A stretch of 64,000 bases of DNA from Streptomyces sp. DSM 15324 (GTDB lineage: Bacteria > Actinomycetota > Actinomycetes > Streptomycetales > Streptomycetaceae), in the NCBI RefSeq assembly GCF_001514285.1, contig NZ_KQ949028.1, positions 380,877 to 444,876 of the forward strand. Direction: 5' to 3'. Positions 24,056 to 32,520 of the stretch are shown in pieces (the stretch's first letter is position 1; every line of letters begins with the position of its first letter). The notes under the pieces were generated by a model. It made no database searches. It had not been told where the DNA came from and was given only the letters and a program-made list of their open reading frames with translations. Both the position numbers and the translations under genes were made by a program.

Positions 24056-25084
24056 TTGAAGGCGCTGGTCAAGGAGAAGGCGGAGCCCGGGCTGTGGCTC
24101 CGGGACGTCCCGGAGCCGGAGGCCGGCCCCGGTGACGTACTGATCAAGGTGCAGCGGACCGGCATCTGCGGCACCGATCTGCACATCCGGGCCTGGGACG
24201 GCTGGGCGCAGCAGACCATCGGCACCCCGCTGATCCTCGGCCACGAGTTCGTCGGCGAGGTCGTGGAGACCGGGCGGGACGTCACCGACATCGCCGTCGG
24301 CGACCGGGTGAGCGGCGAGGGACACCTGGTGTGCGGCAAGTGCCGCAACTGTCTCGCCGGGCGCCGCCATCTGTGCCGGGCCACCGTCGGCCTCGGCGTC
24401 GGCCGCGACGGGGCCTTCGCGGAGTACGTCGTGCTGCCCGCCTCCAACGTCTGGGTGCACCGGGTGCCCGTGGACCTCGACGTGGCCGCGATCTTCGACC
24501 CGTTCGGCAACGCCGTGCACACCGCGCTGTCCTTCCCCCTGGTCGGCGAGGACGTCCTCATCACCGGCGCCGGCCCGATCGGTCTGATGGCCGCCGCCGT
24601 CGCCCGGCACGCCGGCGCCCGCAACGTCATGGTCACCGACGTCAGCGAGGAGCGCCTGGACCTGGCCCGCAAGATCGGCGCGAGCCTCGCCCTCGACGTC
24701 TCCCGCGCGTCCATCGCCGACGGCCAGCGCGAGCTCGGACTGCGCGAGGGCTTCGACATCGGCCTGGAGATGTCCGGCCGGCCCGAGGCCCTGCGTGACA
24801 TGATCGCCAACATGACCCACGGCGGCCGGATCGCCATGCTCGGGCTGCCGGCGGAGGAGTTCCCGGTCGACTGGGCCCGGATCGTCACCTCGATGATCAC
24901 GATCAAGGGCATCTACGGCCGGGAGATGTTCGAGACCTGGTACGCGATGTCGGTCCTGCTGGAGGGCGGCCTCGACCTCGCCCCCGTGATCACCGGCCGG
25001 TACGGGTACGGCGACTTCGAGGCGGCGTTCGCCGACGCGGCGAGCGGCCGCGGCGGCAAGGTCATCCTCGACTGGACCGCGTAA
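24056..25084 (+). CDS. tdh: L-threonine 3-dehydrogenase
   Basis: 342 residues, exactly the family length when begun at the TTG at 24056 (AGGAG nine bases upstream). Zinc-dependent MDR enzyme: GICGTDLHI with the catalytic Cys, GHEFVGEV, a four-Cys structural zinc loop (VCGKCRNCLAGRRHLC) and the nucleotide fold ITGAGPIGLMAAAVARHAGA. It oxidises threonine to 2-amino-3-ketobutyrate with NAD+. Followed after 37 bp by kbl, the next enzyme of the pathway, so the two form an operon. Confidence 0.96.
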   Translation: MKALVKEKAEPGLWLRDVPEPEAGPGDVLIKVQRTGICGTDLHIRAWDGWAQQTIGTPLILGHEFVGEVVETGRDVTDIAVGDRVSGEGHLVCGKCRNCLAGRRHLCRATVGLGVGRDGAFAEYVVLPASNVWVHRVPVDLDVAAIFDPFGNAVHTALSFPLVGEDVLITGAGPIGLMAAAVARHAGARNVMVTDVSEERLDLARKIGASLALDVSRASIADGQRELGLREGFDIGLEMSGRPEALRDMIANMTHGGRIAMLGLPAEEFPVDWARIVTSMITIKGIYGREMFETWYAMSVLLEGGLDLAPVITGRYGYGDFEAAFADAASGRGGKVILDWTA

Positions 25085-25121
25085 CCCCCCTTTCGGCGAA
25101 GGCACCCAAGGAGCTTCCCCC

Positions 25122-26315
25122 ATGTTCGACTCCGTGCGCGACGACCTGCGCACCACCCTCGACGAGATCCGCGCCGCCGGACTGCACAAGCCCGAGCGGG
25201 TGATCGGCACCCCCCAGTCGGCGACCGTCGCCGTCACCGCGGGCGGCCGTCCCGGTGAGGTCCTGAACTTCTGCGCCAACAATTACCTCGGTCTCGCCGA
25301 CCACCCCGAGGTCGTCGCCGCCGCCCACGCGGCGCTGGACCGCTGGGGCTACGGCATGGCGTCCGTGCGCTTCATCTGCGGTACGCAGGAGGTCCACAAG
25401 GAGCTGGAGGCCCGGCTGTCGGCGTTCCTCGGGCAGGAGGACACGATCCTGTACTCCTCCTGCTTCGACGCCAACGGCGGTGTCTTCGAGACGCTGCTCG
25501 GCCCCGAGGACGCGGTGATCTCCGACGCCCTCAACCACGCCTCGATCATCGACGGCATCCGGCTGTCCAAGGCCCGCCGCTTCCGGTACGCCAACCGTGA
25601 TCTGGAGGACCTGGAGCGCCAGTTGAAGGAGGCGTCCGGCGCGCGCCGCCGGCTCGTCGTCACCGACGGCGTCTTCTCCATGGACGGCTATGTGGCGCCG
25701 CTCGGTGAGATCTGCGACCTCGCCGAGCGCTACGACGCGATGGTCATGGTCGACGACTCGCACGCCGTCGGCTTCGTCGGCCCCGGCGGCCGCGGCACCC
25801 CCGAGCTGCACGGCGTCATGGACCGGGTCGACATCATCACCGGCACCCTCGGCAAGGCCCTCGGCGGTGCCTCCGGCGGCTATGTCGCCGCCCGCGCGGA
25901 GATCGTCGCCCTGCTGCGCCAGCGCTCCCGCCCGTACCTGTTCTCCAACACCCTCGCCCCGGTGATCGCGGCCGCCTCCCTGAAGGTCCTCGACCTGCTG
26001 GAGTCCGCCGACGAGCTGCGTGTGCGGCTGAGGGAGAACACCGCCCTGTTCCGCCGCCGGATGACCGAGGAGGGCTTCGACGTCCTCCCCGGCGACCACG
26101 CCATCGCCCCGGTGATGATCGGCGACGCCGCGAAGGCGGGCCGGATGGCCGAACTGCTGCTGGAGCGCGGGGTGTACGTGATCGGCTTCTCCTACCCGGT
26201 CGTCCCGCAGGGCCAGGCCCGGATCCGGGTCCAGCTGTCGGCCGCGCACTCCACCGAGGACGTCGACCGCGCGGTGGACGCCTTCGTCGCGGCGCGCGCG
26301 GAACTGGAGGGCTGA
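25122..26315 (+). CDS. kbl: Glycine C-acetyltransferase (2-amino-3-ketobutyrate CoA ligase)
   Basis: 397 residues, PLP-dependent alpha-oxoamine synthase. Key segments: FCANNYLGLADHPEVV, the substrate-binding SCFDANGG, DDSHAVGFVGPGGRG and the PLP lysine in TGTLGKALGGASGG. It cleaves 2-amino-3-ketobutyrate with CoA to glycine and acetyl-CoA, completing threonine breakdown started by Tdh. ATG with AAGGAG nine bases upstream. Confidence 0.97.
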   Translation: MFDSVRDDLRTTLDEIRAAGLHKPERVIGTPQSATVAVTAGGRPGEVLNFCANNYLGLADHPEVVAAAHAALDRWGYGMASVRFICGTQEVHKELEARLSAFLGQEDTILYSSCFDANGGVFETLLGPEDAVISDALNHASIIDGIRLSKARRFRYANRDLEDLERQLKEASGARRRLVVTDGVFSMDGYVAPLGEICDLAERYDAMVMVDDSHAVGFVGPGGRGTPELHGVMDRVDIITGTLGKALGGASGGYVAARAEIVALLRQRSRPYLFSNTLAPVIAAASLKVLDLLESADELRVRLRENTALFRRRMTEEGFDVLPGDHAIAPVMIGDAAKAGRMAELLLERGVYVIGFSYPVVPQGQARIRVQLSAAHSTEDVDRAVDAFVAARAELEG

Positions 26316-26346
26316 GGAGCCCCGACATATTGCGATAATCGGTCCC

Positions 26347-27249
26347 ATGATCGAGGCGCGGCGGCTCCACATCCTCCGTGCGGTGGCCGACCACCGCACC
26401 GTGACGGCGGCTGCCGCCGCGCTGTACCTCACCCCCTCCGCCGTCTCCCAGCAGCTCGCCGCCCTGGAGCAGGAGACCGGCCACCGCCTGGTGGAGCGTG
26501 GTGCGAAGGGCGTACGGCTCACTCCGGCCGGCGAGATCCTGCTGACCCACACCCACGCGGTCCTCGCCCAGCTGGAGCGGGCCGAGGCGGAGCTGGCCGC
26601 GTACAGCTCGGGTGAGGCCGGCACGGTCACCGTCGCCGCCTTCGCGACCGGGATCGCCCTGGTCGTGGCGCCCGCGGTGGCCCGGCTGGCGCGCAGCGCG
26701 CCCGGGATAAGGATCCGCGTCCAGGACGCCGAGGGGGACGCCAGCCTGCCGATGGTCCTGGACCGGCAGGTCGACGTCGCCGTGGCCGTCGAGTACCGGG
26801 GCGCCCCCGCCGCCGACGACCCCCGGCTCGCGCACGTCCCGCTCTACGCCGAGCCCTTCGACGCGGTCGTCCCGGTCACCCACCGCCTCGCCGACGCCGA
26901 GGAGGTCCCCCTCGCGGAGCTGGCCAAGGACCCCTGGATCGGTCCCTACCCCGGCAACCCCTGCCATGACGTGGTCGTCCTGGCCTGCGAGAACGCGGGG
27001 TTCCAGCCCCGGCTCGAACACTCCTCCGACGACTTCCGCGCGGTCGTCGCCCTCGCCTCGGCCGACGCGGGCGTGGCGCTGGTCCCGCGCTCGGCCCTGC
27101 GCGGCATGGACCTCACCGGGGTCGTCGTCCGCCCGATAGACGGCGCGGCCCCGACCCGCCGCGTCTTCGCCGCCGTACGGCGCGGCGCGGAGGAGCACCC
27201 GCTGATCCTGCCGGTGCTGGACGCGCTGCGGGAGGCGGCGCGGGTGTGA
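26347..27249 (+). CDS. LysR-family transcriptional regulator
   Basis: 300 residues. N-terminal HTH (HILRAVADHRTVTAAAAALY then LTPSAVSQQLAALEQETGH) and periplasmic-binding-like effector domain from about 90. It is encoded 31 bp after kbl on the same strand. It may regulate threonine catabolism, but LysR genes are usually divergent from their targets, so this link is weak. Confidence 0.9.
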   Translation: MIEARRLHILRAVADHRTVTAAAAALYLTPSAVSQQLAALEQETGHRLVERGAKGVRLTPAGEILLTHTHAVLAQLERAEAELAAYSSGEAGTVTVAAFATGIALVVAPAVARLARSAPGIRIRVQDAEGDASLPMVLDRQVDVAVAVEYRGAPAADDPRLAHVPLYAEPFDAVVPVTHRLADAEEVPLAELAKDPWIGPYPGNPCHDVVVLACENAGFQPRLEHSSDDFRAVVALASADAGVALVPRSALRGMDLTGVVVRPIDGAAPTRRVFAAVRRGAEEHPLILPVLDALREAARV

Positions 27250-27266
27250 GCCGTCCGTAACCGGCT

Positions 27267-27303
27267 CGTCTCATATCCGGGATAACTTCCCGGATATGAG
27301 ACG
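27267..27303. promoter_or_regulatory. Perfect 15-bp inverted repeat containing the start codon of the XRE-cupin gene
   Basis: CGTCTCATATCCGGG (27267-27281) is mirrored exactly by CCCGGATATGAGACG (27289-27303), spacer ATAACTT. The ATG of the downstream regulator (27296-27298) lies inside the right arm. No ribosome site is present before that ATG. It is an operator for autoregulation at a leaderless or near-leaderless start, or an RNA hairpin that hides the start. Confidence 0.75.
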
Positions 27304-27877
27304 CACCGAGGAGGCGGCCACGGACGCCGTCGATGCCCGGCTGGGCGCCCGCCTGTCCGCACTGCGCGCCGAACGCGGCTGGTCCCTGGGGGACGTGGCG
27401 CAACGCAGCGGGATCAGCCGCTCCACCCTCTCGCGCGCCGAACGGGCCGAGATCAGCCCGACCGCCTCGCTCCTCAACCGGCTGTGCGCGGTGTACGGGC
27501 GGACGATGTCCCAGCTGCTCAGCGAGGTCGAGACGGAGCCCGCGCTCCTGGTGCGGGCCGCGGAACAGCAGATCTGGCGGGACCGCGGCGCCGGCTTCGT
27601 CCGCCGGTCCGTGTCCCCGCCGCACCGCGCACTGCGCGGCGAACTCGTCGAGGGACGGCTCGCGCCGGGCGCCGACCTCGCCTACGACCGCCCGCCCGTA
27701 CCCGGCCTCGAACAGCACATCTGGGTCCTGGAGGGCGCCCTGACGCTGACCGTCCAGGACGACGAGCACCGCCTCGACACGGGCGACTGCCTGCGCCTGC
27801 GGGTGTGGGGGCCGACCCGGTTCCGCTGCGTCGGCGACACCGAGGTCCGCTATGTGCTGGCGGTGGTGCTGCCGTGA
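27296..27877 (+). CDS. XRE-family regulator with cupin domain
   Basis: 193 residues. HTH at about 18-75 (LSALRAERGWSLGDVAQRSG, ISRSTLSRAERAEISPTASL), linker, and a cupin of about 115-185 (PGLEQHIWVLEGALTLTV, DTGDCLRLRVWGPTRF). No other in-frame start is plausible before the HTH, so the ATG inside the palindrome is real. It is translationally coupled to the acetyltransferase by a GTGA overlap, suggesting that it controls this two-gene unit, perhaps in response to the acetyltransferase substrate. Confidence 0.88.
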   Translation: MRRTEEAATDAVDARLGARLSALRAERGWSLGDVAQRSGISRSTLSRAERAEISPTASLLNRLCAVYGRTMSQLLSEVETEPALLVRAAEQQIWRDRGAGFVRRSVSPPHRALRGELVEGRLAPGADLAYDRPPVPGLEQHIWVLEGALTLTVQDDEHRLDTGDCLRLRVWGPTRFRCVGDTEVRYVLAVVLP

Positions 27878-28401
27878 CGGCGACCGTGCGGCGGCTGGAC
27901 GCCTCCGGGCTGGTGCGCGCGGCCGGGGACCTGGCCGCCCTGCTCGTGGACACCGTGGCCGGCGGCGCCTCGATCGGTTTCCTCGCACCGCTGGACACCG
28001 CCGAGGCCCTCGCCTGGTGGCGGGAGCGGGCCGAGGGAGCCGACGCCGGACGCCTCGCGGTCTGGGCGGCGTACGACGCGGACCGGGTGATCGGCACCGT
28101 CGGCCTCGCCTTTCCCGACAAGCCCAACAGCCGCCACCGCGCCGAACTCGTCAAGCTCATGGTCCACCGCGACGCCCGCGGCAAGGGCCTCGGCCGTACC
28201 CTCCTCGCCACCGCCGAGCGGGCCGCCCGCGCCGCCGGCGTCACGCTGCTGCACCTGGACACCGAGACCGACAGCCCCGCCGAGCACCTCTACGGCACCG
28301 CCGGCTGGACCAGGGCGGGCGTGATCCCCGACTACGCGGCGGACCCGGCCGGCGCCCTGCGCCCCACCACCCTGTACTACAAACGTCTCACCGGCGGCTG
28401 A
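27874..28401 (+). CDS. GNAT-family N-acetyltransferase
   Basis: 175 residues. Acetyl-CoA binding motif A is seen in AELVKLMVHRDARGKGLGRT, followed by AERAARAAGVTLLHLDTET. The GTG start overlaps the TGA of the XRE-cupin gene. The family often detoxifies amine-containing small molecules; being in one operon with a cupin-type sensor supports a substrate-inducible detoxification role (inference). Confidence 0.88.
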   Translation: MTATVRRLDASGLVRAAGDLAALLVDTVAGGASIGFLAPLDTAEALAWWRERAEGADAGRLAVWAAYDADRVIGTVGLAFPDKPNSRHRAELVKLMVHRDARGKGLGRTLLATAERAARAAGVTLLHLDTETDSPAEHLYGTAGWTRAGVIPDYAADPAGALRPTTLYYKRLTGG

Positions 28402-28431
28402 CTGTCAGTGGCAGCGGTTACGGTGCGAAGC

Positions 28432-28788
28432 ATGCCCGACGCCGAAGACGTACGCCGTATCGCCCTCGCCCTGCCGGACACCACGGAGAAGGTCGCCTGG
28501 AACATGCCCACGTTCCGGGTCGCGGGGAAGATGTTCGCCACGCTGCCCGAGGACGAGACGTCCCTCGCCGTGCGCTGCCCCAAGGAGGAGCGTGACGAGC
28601 TGGTCCTCGCCGAACCCGAGAAGTTCTGGATCGCGACCCACGAGGCCCAGTTCGCCTGGGTGCGGGCCCGGCTCGCCGCCGTCGAGGACGAGGCCGAGCT
28701 GCGCGACATCCTCGCCGACTCCTGGCGCCAGGCAGCCCCGCCCCGCCTCCTCGACGCCTACCCCGACCTCGGCCTGCCCCCCGCCTGA
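28432..28788 (+). CDS. MmcQ/YjbR family protein
   Basis: 118 residues. It has the YjbR features: DVRRIALALPDTTEKVAW near the start, RVAGKMFATL, the LAVRCPKEERDELV strand-helix, and a C-terminal YPDLGLPP. The fold is DNA-binding-like (CyaY-like), but the molecular function is not established. The ATG at 28432 fits the family start; a GTG eight codons upstream is possible. Confidence 0.85.
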   Translation: MPDAEDVRRIALALPDTTEKVAWNMPTFRVAGKMFATLPEDETSLAVRCPKEERDELVLAEPEKFWIATHEAQFAWVRARLAAVEDEAELRDILADSWRQAAPPRLLDAYPDLGLPPA

Positions 28789-28885
28789 CCCGCCCCGCAG
28801 GGAAACGGGTGCGCGACGACCGACCCGAGTGCGGTATGGTTTCCCTGCACGTCCACCCAGGGGAAACCCCAGGTCAGACGGGCAA

Positions 28886-28959
<74 letters not shown>

Positions 28960-29039
28960 CGGTGACATCGATCCGTCGTTCGTCTTCGAGGCTCTGTTCC
29001 CCTCCGGGGAGCGGAGCCTCATCGCGTTACCGACCGCGC

Positions 29040-31178
29040 TCATCGATCGGCTTCGGGCAGCCGGACGATGTGGATGACCTTGTCCTCCCCCGCTCCGACG
29101 AGGAAGCGGCCGTCCGGCGAGAATGCCACGGCGTTCACCGAGCGGCTGTACGTGAGGGCGAGCAGCGACTGCCCCGAGTCGGCCCGCCACACGCGGACGG
29201 CCCCGTCCTCGCTCCCGGTGGCGAGCATGCTGCTGTCGGGGCTGAAGGCCACGGCCCGTAGACCGCCCTGGTGTTCCACGCGGAAGAGCGGGGCCCAGGT
29301 CTCGGCATCGCTGACCTGAGCGGTGTGGTCCTGGCTGCAGGTGGCGACCTTCCGCCCGTCCGGCGAGTAGGCGACACCGAGGACGAAGTCCCCGTGCTCG
29401 ATCTGCGCTTGCTGCTGACCCGTGCCCGTGTCCCAGACGTAGGCCTTCTCGTCCTCGGACCCGGTGAGCAGACGGCGCCCGTCCGGGCTGAAGACGAGGG
29501 CCTTGACAGCCCGGCCATGTTGCAAGGACAGGAGGCGGCTGCCGGTGCCGAGATCCCACACGCAGGCCGTGGCGTCCGCGCTACCGGTGGCCAGGAGCAG
29601 TCCGCTGCGGTGGTAGGCCACGGTATTGACGAAATGGCCGTGACTGAACTTGAGCGGGGCGGCCTCGCCGGTCATGGTCCAGACCCGGGCGAGATTGTCC
29701 GTGCTGCCGATCGCCAGGCTGTCACCGTCGGGGCTGAAGGCGATGGCGTTGACCATCGTGCTCCACCCGCCGAGTCGCCGCTGCCACATCGGCTGGCCGG
29801 TGATCACGTCCCAGACCCGTACGAGCTTGCGGGATCCGGTTGCGATCAGTCGCCCGGACGGTTGGACGGCCAGACTGACCACCCAATGCCCGGTGTCGAT
29901 CTCCGGCCGGGGCGTGAGTTCGGTGGAGGCGGTCGACAGGGGTGGGGGGACGTGTGCGGGCTCAGCGCGTTGGCCGGTCTCCGGGACGCGCGCGTCGGCT
30001 TCCTGACCGTGCCGCTCGGTCTGCGCGTCGAGCTCTTCCCCGTTGATCTGTTCGACGACGGTCTTCGGGGGTGTGGGTTTCCGCAGGGACGTGAAGTCGA
30101 AGAGACGTGCGTCCCCGCTGCGCTGGTACAAGACGGGTGTGAAGCACTCGAGGCTGTCGTCCTTGTCGGCCCGCAGTGCGATACGGCCCGTGCGGACCGC
30201 CTCGTCGACCGGCCGGTTGGCCGCGAGGGCCTGGTAGAAGGCCCGGGAGAAGAGCACGGCCGCCTTGTCCGTCACCGCGAACTGCATGGCGACCACGGCC
30301 GGCACCGTGTACTCCAGCTTTGCCGCCGTGCTGGAGAATAGATCCCGTGCGTGGGAGGTTCCTGTCTCGCAGCTGTTGAGCACGACGAGGCGCGGCGAGG
30401 GGTCGGCGACGCTGATGAGCGAGCCGAGCGCCTCCGCGTGCAGTGGGGACTCCCTGCCCTGCTCGTCGGAGAACACGAGCATCCCCTGGCGTCGTTGATC
30501 GTCGAACTTTCCATGGCCGATGAAGTGGAAGATGTGACAGCCGGCGAACAGGGCGTTGAAGAGGTCCTGTTTGGTTCCGCCGGTCACCCAGTCGAGCCGC
30601 ACCCTCCCCTCGTAGATGAGCGGCTTGAGCGCGGTGGTCAGCCCTTCCTTTTCGGTCTCGGCCTCCAGCGGGGTGAGCGCACCCGGCAGGCATACCATTC
30701 CGAGGATGCGCAACGGCGGCTCCACGCGCAGGGGGGCGACCGGCTCCAGCATCTCCACGTGGCGGATGACCGGGTGGTGCAGACACAGATAGCCGCCCAG
30801 CTTCTCGTCGTAGAGCAGCTCCCAGGGCAGCGCCGCCAGTTCCGGCGAACGGACCCGGAGGACCATGCGCAACCGCCGACCGTGCTCCTGCGCCTTCTGT
30901 CTGCTGGACAGGTAGAGCGCTTTGATCCCGCTCTGGAACACGGACTCGAACAGCGTGCCGCCGACCTCCATGGCGGGCAGCTCCATTCCGGTTCCTATGC
31001 CCCGCGAGCGGGCGGCGGACCCCAGGACGGCGGCTTCCAGCGAGGGCAGCCGGTCCAGCAGCCCGTGCGCGTCGATGGCGGCGACCAGGGTGTCCTCGCC
31101 GGATGGCGATGTCACGCTGATGCGGTAGCCGTCGGCCTCTCCGCTCATTTCGAGAATGAAATCCCAATCCTCCGCCAT
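29040..31178 (-). CDS. CHAT-domain (caspase-like) protease fused to WD40 propeller
   Basis: 712 residues. An N-terminal region (1-100) precedes a CHAT cysteine-protease domain (about 100-360) with the catalytic pair His222 in FHFIGHGKF and Cys270 in LVVLNSCETG. After a polar linker (370-425), seven WD40 repeats of ~41 residues run from about 433 to 708 (VNAIAFSPDG, VKALVFSPDG, VNAVAFSPDG and relatives), enough for one closed propeller. CHAT proteases are caspase relatives used in bacterial conflict and cell-death systems; the propeller would sense or recruit a partner. It is the second gene of an operon (30 bp after the membrane protein), with GGAGAGAAGG before the ATG. Base composition looks less GC-rich than its neighbours, suggesting transfer. 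Substrate and trigger are unknown. Confidence 0.93.
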   Translation of the reverse strand: MAEDWDFILEMSGEADGYRISVTSPSGEDTLVAAIDAHGLLDRLPSLEAAVLGSAARSRGIGTGMELPAMEVGGTLFESVFQSGIKALYLSSRQKAQEHGRRLRMVLRVRSPELAALPWELLYDEKLGGYLCLHHPVIRHVEMLEPVAPLRVEPPLRILGMVCLPGALTPLEAETEKEGLTTALKPLIYEGRVRLDWVTGGTKQDLFNALFAGCHIFHFIGHGKFDDQRRQGMLVFSDEQGRESPLHAEALGSLISVADPSPRLVVLNSCETGTSHARDLFSSTAAKLEYTVPAVVAMQFAVTDKAAVLFSRAFYQALAANRPVDEAVRTGRIALRADKDDSLECFTPVLYQRSGDARLFDFTSLRKPTPPKTVVEQINGEELDAQTERHGQEADARVPETGQRAEPAHVPPPLSTASTELTPRPEIDTGHWVVSLAVQPSGRLIATGSRKLVRVWDVITGQPMWQRRLGGWSTMVNAIAFSPDGDSLAIGSTDNLARVWTMTGEAAPLKFSHGHFVNTVAYHRSGLLLATGSADATACVWDLGTGSRLLSLQHGRAVKALVFSPDGRRLLTGSEDEKAYVWDTGTGQQQAQIEHGDFVLGVAYSPDGRKVATCSQDHTAQVSDAETWAPLFRVEHQGGLRAVAFSPDSSMLATGSEDGAVRVWRADSGQSLLALTYSRSVNAVAFSPDGRFLVGAGEDKVIHIVRLPEADR

Positions 31179-31208
31179 GGGGCCCTTCTCTCCCGAGGAC
31201 GGACGAGG

Positions 31209-31895
31209 TCAGTAGTCGGTTTGTGTGGGAGACGCAGGGGTGGCGTCATGGTCGCCGACCGGCTGTGAGATGGTGGCGCGCCACTTCATGAACTGGGAGA
31301 AATTCTGGGGATCCGAGACCTGGGAGAAGACGACGATGTTAAAACGCCGGTCCGTGTACACGTCCACGAGAGTGTTCCCGTCCACGTAGCAGGCTTCGTC
31401 GCCGATGGTGACGGACCGGTCTTCAGTGGAATAGGAATAACTGCTCCCCTGTCTGAAGCCGGCCATGGTGGTGCAGTCGCTTCCTGGCTCATGCGCAGGA
31501 TCGGTTTGGTTCCACCAGTATCTCTGCATGGAATTCTCGTTGTCGAACATGATGTACCAGAGTCCATCCGGGACGTTGTCCGTTGTACTGCAGTCAAGCT
31601 CCACAGCGTCCTTGGGGGACTCAGAACTCTCCTTGCAGGGCCAGTCCCGCTTGACGTCGGGCGGAACGTGATCTTTGAGTGCGGCCAGTGAAGGACCGTG
31701 AGGTTGTTCCTGGGTCGACACCCCCCACATCCCTCCGGCCAGCAGCAGCACGCCCAGAATGGCGATCACCACGCGCGGTGCCCGTTTCATCTTCGGGATC
31801 GTCATGAGGCGTCGGGAGATGCCGCTGCCGATCAGGGCGGCGGCCAGGAGTAGAACCCCGATCACGATGAGAACGATCTCGACGGCGAGAGGCAT
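31209..31895 (-). CDS. Two-TM protein with extracytoplasmic Cys-containing domain, CHAT partner
   Basis: 228 residues. Two hydrophobic helices (about 4-24, VEIVLIVIGVLLLAAALIG; about 40-58, PRVVIAILGVLLLAGGMWGV) are followed by a ~165-residue hydrophilic domain predicted outside. It has four Cys (DWPCKE, ELDCST, SDCTTM, EACYVD) that could form two disulfides. I do not recognise the domain. It precedes the CHAT-WD40 gene in the same operon with an AAGGAG site, and diverges from the Trypco1-like gene. Possible roles are surface sensor, anchor, or a pore-type effector acted on by the protease. Lower GC than flanks. Confidence 0.85.
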   Translation of the reverse strand: MPLAVEIVLIVIGVLLLAAALIGSGISRRLMTIPKMKRAPRVVIAILGVLLLAGGMWGVSTQEQPHGPSLAALKDHVPPDVKRDWPCKESSESPKDAVELDCSTTDNVPDGLWYIMFDNENSMQRYWWNQTDPAHEPGSDCTTMAGFRQGSSYSYSTEDRSVTIGDEACYVDGNTLVDVYTDRRFNIVVFSQVSDPQNFSQFMKWRATISQPVGDHDATPASPTQTDY

Positions 31896-31905
31896 CGGTC
31901 AGCTC

Positions 31906-31921
31906 CTTCCAGAATTGGAAG
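31906..31921. promoter_or_regulatory. 16-bp palindrome in the divergent promoter of the CHAT module
   Basis: CTTCCAGAATTGGAAG is a perfect palindrome lying 11 bp before the membrane-protein start and overlapping its ribosome site. As an operator or an RNA hairpin it would keep the membrane-protein/protease operon silent. Confidence 0.5.
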
Positions 31922-31971
31922 AACCGTCAACTACCTGGCAGTATTCGGCATTTCATGCTAATTCGTAGTTT

Positions 31972-32295
31972 ATGGCGATTGTAGAGTTCCTGCTAGAGGA
32001 CGGCAGTGCTGTTCTCGTCCGCGTTTCCGAGGAGCAGACACAAAGCTCCATGCTCACCCGGGGGGTGTCGCCGTCCACCGTGATCGAGAAAGCCGGGGAC
32101 ACCTTCGAGTCCGCCATGCAGGCCGTGCGCGCGGTCGCCCACGGGGTGGTCGCGCAGGTCATGGACTTCCCCCAGCGGCCGGACGCCGTTGCGGTCCAAT
32201 TCGGCGTCGAGTTGAACGCACAGGCCGGGGCGATCGTCACGGCGGTCGGCGCGTCGGCCCAGTTGACCGTCAGCCTCACCTGGAACAAGCCCTGA
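31972..32295 (+). CDS. Trypco1-like (CU044_2847 family) small protein, CHAT-module component
   Basis: 107 residues. It begins AIVEFLLEDGSAVLVRVSEE, continues with TFESAMQAVRAVAHGVVAQV and ends in a strand-rich QFGVELNAQAGAIVTAVGAS and LTVSLTW, which I recognise as the trypsin-co-occurring domain 1 / CU044_2847 type (from memory, not searched). Such domains accompany trypsin-like or CHAT proteases in predicted NTP-independent conflict systems and may be the protease's target or adaptor. Divergent from the CHAT operon with 76 bp between. No ribosome site is visible before the ATG, so it is possibly leaderless. Confidence 0.78.
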   Translation: MAIVEFLLEDGSAVLVRVSEEQTQSSMLTRGVSPSTVIEKAGDTFESAMQAVRAVAHGVVAQVMDFPQRPDAVAVQFGVELNAQAGAIVTAVGASAQLTVSLTWNKP

Positions 32296-32520
32296 ACTCT
32301 CTGTTCCTGAGCTGTCGCCAACTCCTTTGACGGAACCTGACCCGTGAACGTTCTGAGGGAGGCTGAGGATTCACCCAACCCCCGTTTCTCCCCGGCATGC
32401 TCGCCGTCCATCTGCGGGCCGTGGCCGGGTGGCTGACCGCACGAGAAGAAGACCGCCAAGCACGAGAGCCACCGCGACCACACCGAGTCCGCCTGGCACG
32501 GCTCCCGCCGCCGCGCTCAC

